From JABIBT01 sp964471565 (GTDB lineage Archaea > Nanobdellota > Nanobdellia > SCGC-AAA011-G17 > PNOQ01), in assembly GCA_964471565.1 (NCBI GenBank), contig CAYYFK010000013.1:1-17701 (forward strand): a DNA stretch of 17,701 nucleotides. The letters run 5' to 3'. A program made the translations under genes and the position numbers. Under the pieces are notes generated by a model. The model was not told the DNA's origin. It did no database searches and saw only the letters and a program-made list of their open reading frames with translations. Below, piece after piece: positions 14,623 through 17,701 of the stretch. Position 1 is the stretch's first letter; each line of letters starts with the position of its first letter.

Positions 14623-15715
14623 TCAAAACCTCTAATAGTGTTTCACTTATAAATTTTATCTGTTCCATAGTTAAGGAACTACTTGAAGGCAAATAAAATC
14701 CTCTATTCCATAAATCTTCAGAAACCGGAAAACTTTCATTTTCATCAATTAATCCTTTATTTTTTAACAACGGTTGCATATGCATAGGATAAAATAACGT
14801 TCTTGTTTGTATTCCTTTTTCATTTAGTTTATTCATAGTCTCATTCCGATCATGCCGATTCAACAAAACAGAATACATCCAATAAACATTTTTATGGCCT
14901 TCCTTACAAATTGGAGTTCTTATTAAATCAGAATTCTTAAAGAACTCATTATAAGATTTAGCATTATTTATTCTGGACTTAACAAAGTTATCAATATTTT
15001 CCAACTGTGCTACTCCCATGGCGGCCTGAACATTAGTAAACCTATAATTATAACCAAAATCATGATGAACAAATCTAGGTTCAGTAAAAGCAAGATTTCT
15101 CAACAATTTCAATTTCTTAGCAACCTCCTCGCTGTTTGTAATAACCATCCCGCCTTCACCAGTTGTAATAATTTTATTAGAATAAAAACTAAAGCAAGCA
15201 ACATCTCCAAAAGAGCCTACCTTTCTTCCCTTGTACTCCGCACCATGAGCCTCAGCACAATCTTCAATAATCTTCAAATTATGTTCTCTAGCTATTTGCA
15301 TAATTTCATCCATCTCACATGGATGACCAAAAAGATGTACAGCCATAATCGCCTTAGTATTAGAATTTATTTTCTCTCTTATTTTCTTAGGATTAATATT
15401 CCAAGTATCAGATTCAACATCAACAAAAACAGGTTTAGCTCCAGACTGTAAAATTGCTTTAGCACAAGAAATAATTGTGAAGTTAGGCATAATAACTTCA
15501 TCTCCTTTTCCAATTCCCAAAGACTCCACAGCTAAATGTAGGGCAGTGCTACCATTACTACACGCAACCCCATGGCGAACACCACAATATCCTGAAAAGC
15601 CATCTTCAAACTTTTTAATAAATTCTCCAGCAGAAGAAATCCAATTAGTATCAAAACACTGTCCAACATACTCTTTCTCTTTTCCAGTTAAAGTTGGTTC
15701 ACAAACTGGTATCAT
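14606..15715 (-). CDS. per: PLP-dependent sugar aminotransferase, probable GDP-perosamine synthase (DegT/DnrJ/EryC1 family)
   Basis: 369 aa from the ATG at 15715. This start is chosen over one eight codons upstream because it has AGGA 5 nt before it, overlaps the upstream TGA as ATGA, and gives MIPVCEPTLTGKE, the usual N-terminus of the family. PLP lysine is K181 in FYSNKIITTGEGGM; EDCAEAHGA (151-159) supplies the Asp that contacts the pyridine ring; SNGSTALHLA (53-62) is the phosphate-side loop. The whole chain resembles Vibrio RfbE/Per. Known reaction: GDP-4-keto-6-deoxymannose plus glutamate gives GDP-perosamine. The gmd gene four genes upstream makes precisely that keto-sugar, and no reductase for fucose or rhamnose is present. 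Other 4-amino sugars remain possible. Confidence 0.85.
   Translation of the reverse strand: MIPVCEPTLTGKEKEYVGQCFDTNWISSAGEFIKKFEDGFSGYCGVRHGVACSNGSTALHLAVESLGIGKGDEVIMPNFTIISCAKAILQSGAKPVFVDVESDTWNINPKKIREKINSNTKAIMAVHLFGHPCEMDEIMQIAREHNLKIIEDCAEAHGAEYKGRKVGSFGDVACFSFYSNKIITTGEGGMVITNSEEVAKKLKLLRNLAFTEPRFVHHDFGYNYRFTNVQAAMGVAQLENIDNFVKSRINNAKSYNEFFKNSDLIRTPICKEGHKNVYWMYSVLLNRHDRNETMNKLNEKGIQTRTLFYPMHMQPLLKNKGLIDENESFPVSEDLWNRGFYLPSSSSLTMEQIKFISETLLEVLNGNTN
14629..14633 (-). promoter_or_regulatory. Shine-Dalgarno AGAGG of the methyltransferase gene
   Basis: The minus strand reads AGAGG, then 6 nt, then the ATG at 14622. This is ordinary spacing and fixes the start. It shows that genes inside the operon use ribosome binding sites while first genes are leaderless. 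Confidence 0.7.
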
Positions 15716-16167
15716 CTTATTCCTGCCTCTCTCAAACATTCCTTGACGTAAGGGTGCCAGTCTTTATCAATTTTATGAAACAATTTTAACTCGGAGTGAT
15801 TGCCATCTAAATTAGATTTATCTAAACCAGAAACTTCTGCAGAGACACAAGTACTAATCGTATGTGTTCCTCCACCATGAGAAAAGGGAGATTCATTGAA
15901 AATTAGCTCGTAACATTTATTCATTCTTTTAAACGATTGAACATTTAATCCAATTTCCTCTTTTATCTTTCTCCTTGCAGCCCCACCAATAGTCTCATCC
16001 CGAAGTAATCTCCCTCCAGGAAGCCACCACTGTCCTTTTGCAGGCTCATTGGATCTCTTAACCAATAGAAATCCTCCTTTAGAAGTTTTCAAAACAATAT
16101 CAACACAAAAAATAGGCATACTCTCATGAAACTTCATATATAATTCATCAGGTATTTTGCCTGGCAA
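15712..16167 (-). CDS. Nudix hydrolase, GDP-mannose mannosyl hydrolase-like
   Basis: 151 aa from TTG at 16167, with a further in-frame TTG at 16203. The inner start has GGAGG 9 nt upstream, begins one base after the previous stop, and leaves about 20 residues before the first strand FCVDIVLK, as in E. coli GDP-mannose hydrolase. The outer start would overlap the upstream gene by 35 nt with AGAGGAG pressed against it. The body FLLVKRSNEPAKGQWWLPGGR is close to that enzyme. The Nudix box is G52-L74: E58, R66 and E70-E71 are kept, but the first Glu of REUxEE is Lys67; the E. coli enzyme also departs from the box. Family reaction: GDP-mannose to GDP plus mannose. Here it may tune GDP-mannose or GDP-perosamine supply. 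It is the third gene of the gmd operon. Confidence 0.8.
   Translation of the reverse strand: MPGKIPDELYMKFHESMPIFCVDIVLKTSKGGFLLVKRSNEPAKGQWWLPGGRLLRDETIGGAARRKIKEEIGLNVQSFKRMNKCYELIFNESPFSHGGGTHTISTCVSAEVSGLDKSNLDGNHSELKLFHKIDKDWHPYVKECLREAGIR
15721..15724 (-). promoter_or_regulatory. Shine-Dalgarno AGGA deciding the aminotransferase start
   Basis: The minus strand reads AGGCAGGA, then 5 nt, then ATG at 15715. The ATG shares bases with the preceding gene's TGA stop. Together these favour 15715 over the upstream in-frame ATG at 15739. Confidence 0.6.
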
Positions 16168-16168
16168 T

Positions 16169-16609
16169 TTAATCTTCCTCCAAAGATCTCTTGTCTTGCT
16201 CAACTCCTCTGTATGGACCTTGCTTTAACTCAATCATAAAAGAATCATCTAAAATATCGCAACCGTGTCCTCCGCTAATAAAAAGAATTAAATCTCCTTG
16301 ATTCAAAATAGTTTCACCAATTTCAGCTCCTTCGTTATCATAAAGGTCAATTCTAGATTTCCCCTTTTTCATAAAATAAACTTTATTTGGGTTCAATCCT
16401 TCTAATATTTTAAAAGGTAAGGAAATATGTGCTTTATACCTTTTCCCCTTTTCAACATTATGGACAGATAATTGGAATCCATGTTCTTCCCCAGTAAAAA
16501 AAGTCGGACCAGCCTCGTTAAAGTTGTCTCTCACAACAATAGCAAGTAGTTGGTCATTATGAAATATCTTTTCAAATCCTTCGACCTCTTTTTTAATTTC
16601 CATTATCAT
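16169..16609 (-). CDS. Cupin-fold protein of sugar-nucleotide/polysaccharide loci, function unknown
   Basis: 146 aa from the ATG at 16609, which shares one base with the gmd stop (TAATG). A second ATG at 16603 is equally plausible. No membrane segment. Features of a single cupin barrel: a strand pair around KVYFMKKGKSRIDLYD (75-90), GDLILFISGGHGCDIL (104-119) with one His, and the end MIELKQGPY (124-132). The first cupin motif has only one His (AHIS) instead of HxH, so metal binding is uncertain. Proteins with this GGHG...KQGPY ending are common, uncharacterised members of nucleotide-sugar gene clusters. Position between gmd and the Nudix gene suggests a part in GDP-sugar handling, perhaps as epimerase, isomerase or sugar-binding protein, but I cannot assign one. 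Confidence 0.75.
   Translation of the reverse strand: MIMEIKKEVEGFEKIFHNDQLLAIVVRDNFNEAGPTFFTGEEHGFQLSVHNVEKGKRYKAHISLPFKILEGLNPNKVYFMKKGKSRIDLYDNEGAEIGETILNQGDLILFISGGHGCDILDDSFMIELKQGPYRGVEQDKRSLEED
16177..16181 (-). promoter_or_regulatory. Shine-Dalgarno GGAGG deciding the Nudix start
   Basis: The minus strand has GGAGG followed by 9 nt and then TTG at 16167. It is the strongest ribosome binding site in this operon and the reason for choosing 16167 over 16203. Confidence 0.5.
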
Positions 16610-17655
16610 TATTTATCAAGACTTCTTTTATAAATATTTATGTTCTCAGGGTAATTCGGTGCATCCCAATGCAAAGCTTCTCCCTTTAGGTGTTTTTTCC
16701 ACCTATCTAAATCCGCCTTAGTCATAATCTTAACCAGTTCCTTGAACTTCACTTGCGGTTTCCATTTTAGTTCTCTTTTTGCCTTAGCAGGATTGCCACA
16801 TAAATGAAAAACATCCACTGGTCTGACAAACATTTTATTTATCTTAACATGGTCTTCCCAATTTAGTTTTAAGGAAGAAAAAGTATTCTCCACAAATTCC
16901 TGAACCGTACGTGTTTCACCAGTTGCAATAACAAAATCATCTGGCTTATCTTGCTGCAACATCATCCACATACATCTAACATAATCTGGTGCAAATCCCC
17001 AATCTCTTTTTGGATCAAGATTCCCTAATTCTAAATCTTCCTGCAATCCCAATTTAATTCTGGCCGCAGCATTAGTTATCTTTCTAGTAACAAATTCTAA
17101 TCCCCTCAATGGGCTTTCGTGATTAAATAAAATTCCATTGCATGCAAACATCCCATATCCTTCCCGATATATTTTCATCATATGGTACGAATATAATTTT
17201 GCAGCAGCATAAGGAGAATTTGGTATGAAAGCAGTTTTCTCATCCTGTGGCATTTTTTTAACGCCACCGTAAAGTTCACTAGTCGACGCTTGATAAATTT
17301 TTATTTCTTTATTATAATTTCTAATAATTTCTAAGAGTCTAGCAACCCCCAATCCATCAACATCTGCGGTAAATAAAGGTTGATCAAAACTAGCAGCCAC
17401 ATAACTCTGAGCAGCTAAATTATATACTTCATCTGGATCTGCAATCTTGACAGCCTCCATCAAAGCCCCCATATCTGCCATATCGGCAGGAATCATTTTT
17501 ATTTTATCTAAGATTCCTAGGGTTTGTAGTCTCCAAAAGTTAGGTGTAGAAGACCTTCTATAAATGGCATAAACATCATAACCCTTCTTCAGCAAAAATT
17601 GGGCCAAATACGCCCCATCCTGGCCAGTAATACCAGTTATCAAAGCTCTCTTCAT
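16609..17655 (-). CDS. gmd: GDP-mannose 4,6-dehydratase
   Basis: 348 aa, the typical Gmd length. It makes GDP-4-keto-6-deoxy-D-mannose from GDP-mannose in the cytosol, using bound NADP. It is an extended short-chain dehydrogenase: nucleotide loop TGITGQDGAYL (7-17), IYRRSST (31-37), NLAAQSYV (79-86), ASTSELYG (123-130) with T125 and E127, and the catalytic pair Y149/K153 in SPYAAAK. The C-terminal substrate-binding segments, NHESPLRG, the GNLDPKRDWGFAPDYV stretch and RPVDVFHL, are all present, so it should be active. It is the first gene of the minus-strand operon, leaderless with its TATA box 29 nt upstream. Its stop overlaps the next start by one base. The product is the substrate of the aminotransferase encoded three genes later. 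No GDP-fucose or GDP-rhamnose reductase is seen. Confidence 0.95.
   Translation of the reverse strand: MKRALITGITGQDGAYLAQFLLKKGYDVYAIYRRSSTPNFWRLQTLGILDKIKMIPADMADMGALMEAVKIADPDEVYNLAAQSYVAASFDQPLFTADVDGLGVARLLEIIRNYNKEIKIYQASTSELYGGVKKMPQDEKTAFIPNSPYAAAKLYSYHMMKIYREGYGMFACNGILFNHESPLRGLEFVTRKITNAAARIKLGLQEDLELGNLDPKRDWGFAPDYVRCMWMMLQQDKPDDFVIATGETRTVQEFVENTFSSLKLNWEDHVKINKMFVRPVDVFHLCGNPAKAKRELKWKPQVKFKELVKIMTKADLDRWKKHLKGEALHWDAPNYPENINIYKRSLDK
16626..16634 (-). promoter_or_regulatory. Possible internal TATA box for the cupin gene
   Basis: The minus strand reads TTTATAAAA from 16634 within the last codons of gmd, 31 nt before the ATG at 16603 (25 nt before the ATG at 16609). The distance to 16603 matches the leaderless promoters elsewhere in the window. 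It could be chance, since these bases encode I-Y-K. Confidence 0.3.
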
Positions 17656-17675
17656 AGAAAAGAGAAAAAAGATTC

Positions 17676-17684
17676 AATTATAAA
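17676..17684 (-). promoter_or_regulatory. TATA box of the gmd operon
   Basis: The minus strand reads TTTATAATT from 17684, 29 nt before the ATG at 17655. The stretch between is purine-poor and T-rich with no Shine-Dalgarno site, so the operon mRNA is probably leaderless at its 5' end. Confidence 0.65.
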
Positions 17685-17701
17685 GCTTTCCAACATAAAA
17701 T

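Noticed and set aside
15062..15451. A 129-codon plus-strand open frame opposite the aminotransferase gene
   Set aside because: The opposite strand encodes the conserved PLP-binding core. The frame's composition is that of mirrored code (rich in Ser, Asn, Leu), and there is no sign of a promoter.
15716..15739. The upstream ATG at 15739 as the aminotransferase start
   Set aside because: It would add MFERGRNK before the conserved MIPVCEPTL start, overlap the upstream gene by 28 nt, and ignore the AGGA site and ATGA overlap at 15715.
16609..17655. GDP-fucose or GDP-rhamnose synthesis as the purpose of gmd
   Set aside because: No reductase/epimerase gene follows, and a Per-like aminotransferase is in the same operon. 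A reductase beyond the window edge cannot be excluded.
1..17701. CRISPR arrays, transposons, integrase attachment sites beside the tRNA, or phage genes
   Set aside because: No spaced direct repeats, transposase or integrase motifs were found. The tRNA 3' end reaches the window edge, so an attachment site there cannot be tested, but no copy of the tRNA end was noticed elsewhere in the window.

Overview
The window looks like part of the surface-glycan (protein N-glycosylation) island of a small, AT-rich archaeon. I infer an archaeon from four things: an STT3/AglB oligosaccharyltransferase of archaeal type; archaeal TATA boxes whose 5' end lies 29-31 nt upstream of the start codon of nearly every first gene (leaderless transcripts); a tRNA-Ser without an encoded CCA end; and dolichol-phosphate-type glycosyltransferases. 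The AglB sequence, with a long polar insertion after the first membrane helix and a DxxxK-type C-terminal motif, reminds me of DPANN lineages such as Woesearchaeota or Pacearchaeota. That placement is from memory and is not proven here. TGA is used as an ordinary stop codon. No mobile element, CRISPR array, phage gene or other sign of recent insertion is visible, and the DNA is almost fully coding, with no gene-free stretch over 100 bases.

Layout. Bases 1-143 hold a tRNA-Ser(CGA) on the minus strand and a TATA box apparently shared with the divergent family-2 glycosyltransferase at 144-1067. On the minus strand, an AsnB-type amidotransferase (1056-2996) and a large multi-spanning membrane protein (3043-4920) each have their own TATA box. 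From 5011 a plus-strand operon runs aglB, a second GT2, a GT-C-like membrane protein and two tiny ArnE/ArnF-like SMR proteins, ending at 10858. Two single plus-strand genes follow, a GT9 (10902-11903) and a GT4 (11949-13172). The right third is a minus-strand operon read from 17655 down to 13177: gmd, cupin, GDP-mannose-hydrolase-like Nudix, GDP-perosamine-synthase-like aminotransferase, methyltransferase, and a second divergent Nudix-like protein.

How the genes may work together (inference). Gmd and the aminotransferase would convert GDP-mannose to GDP-perosamine (4-amino-4,6-dideoxymannose); the methyltransferase and cupin may modify or handle the sugar. The soluble GT4 and GT9 would add sugars to a lipid carrier at the cytosolic face. 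The two GT2 enzymes would charge dolichol phosphate with single sugars, the SMR pair would flip such a lipid-linked sugar, and the GT-C proteins would use it outside. AglB transfers the finished glycan to Asn in N-X-S/T sites. The AsnB-like enzyme could amidate a uronic acid, or could simply make asparagine. No flippase of the Wzx/ABC type for a complete lipid-linked oligosaccharide, and no GDP-mannose-forming enzyme, lies in this window.
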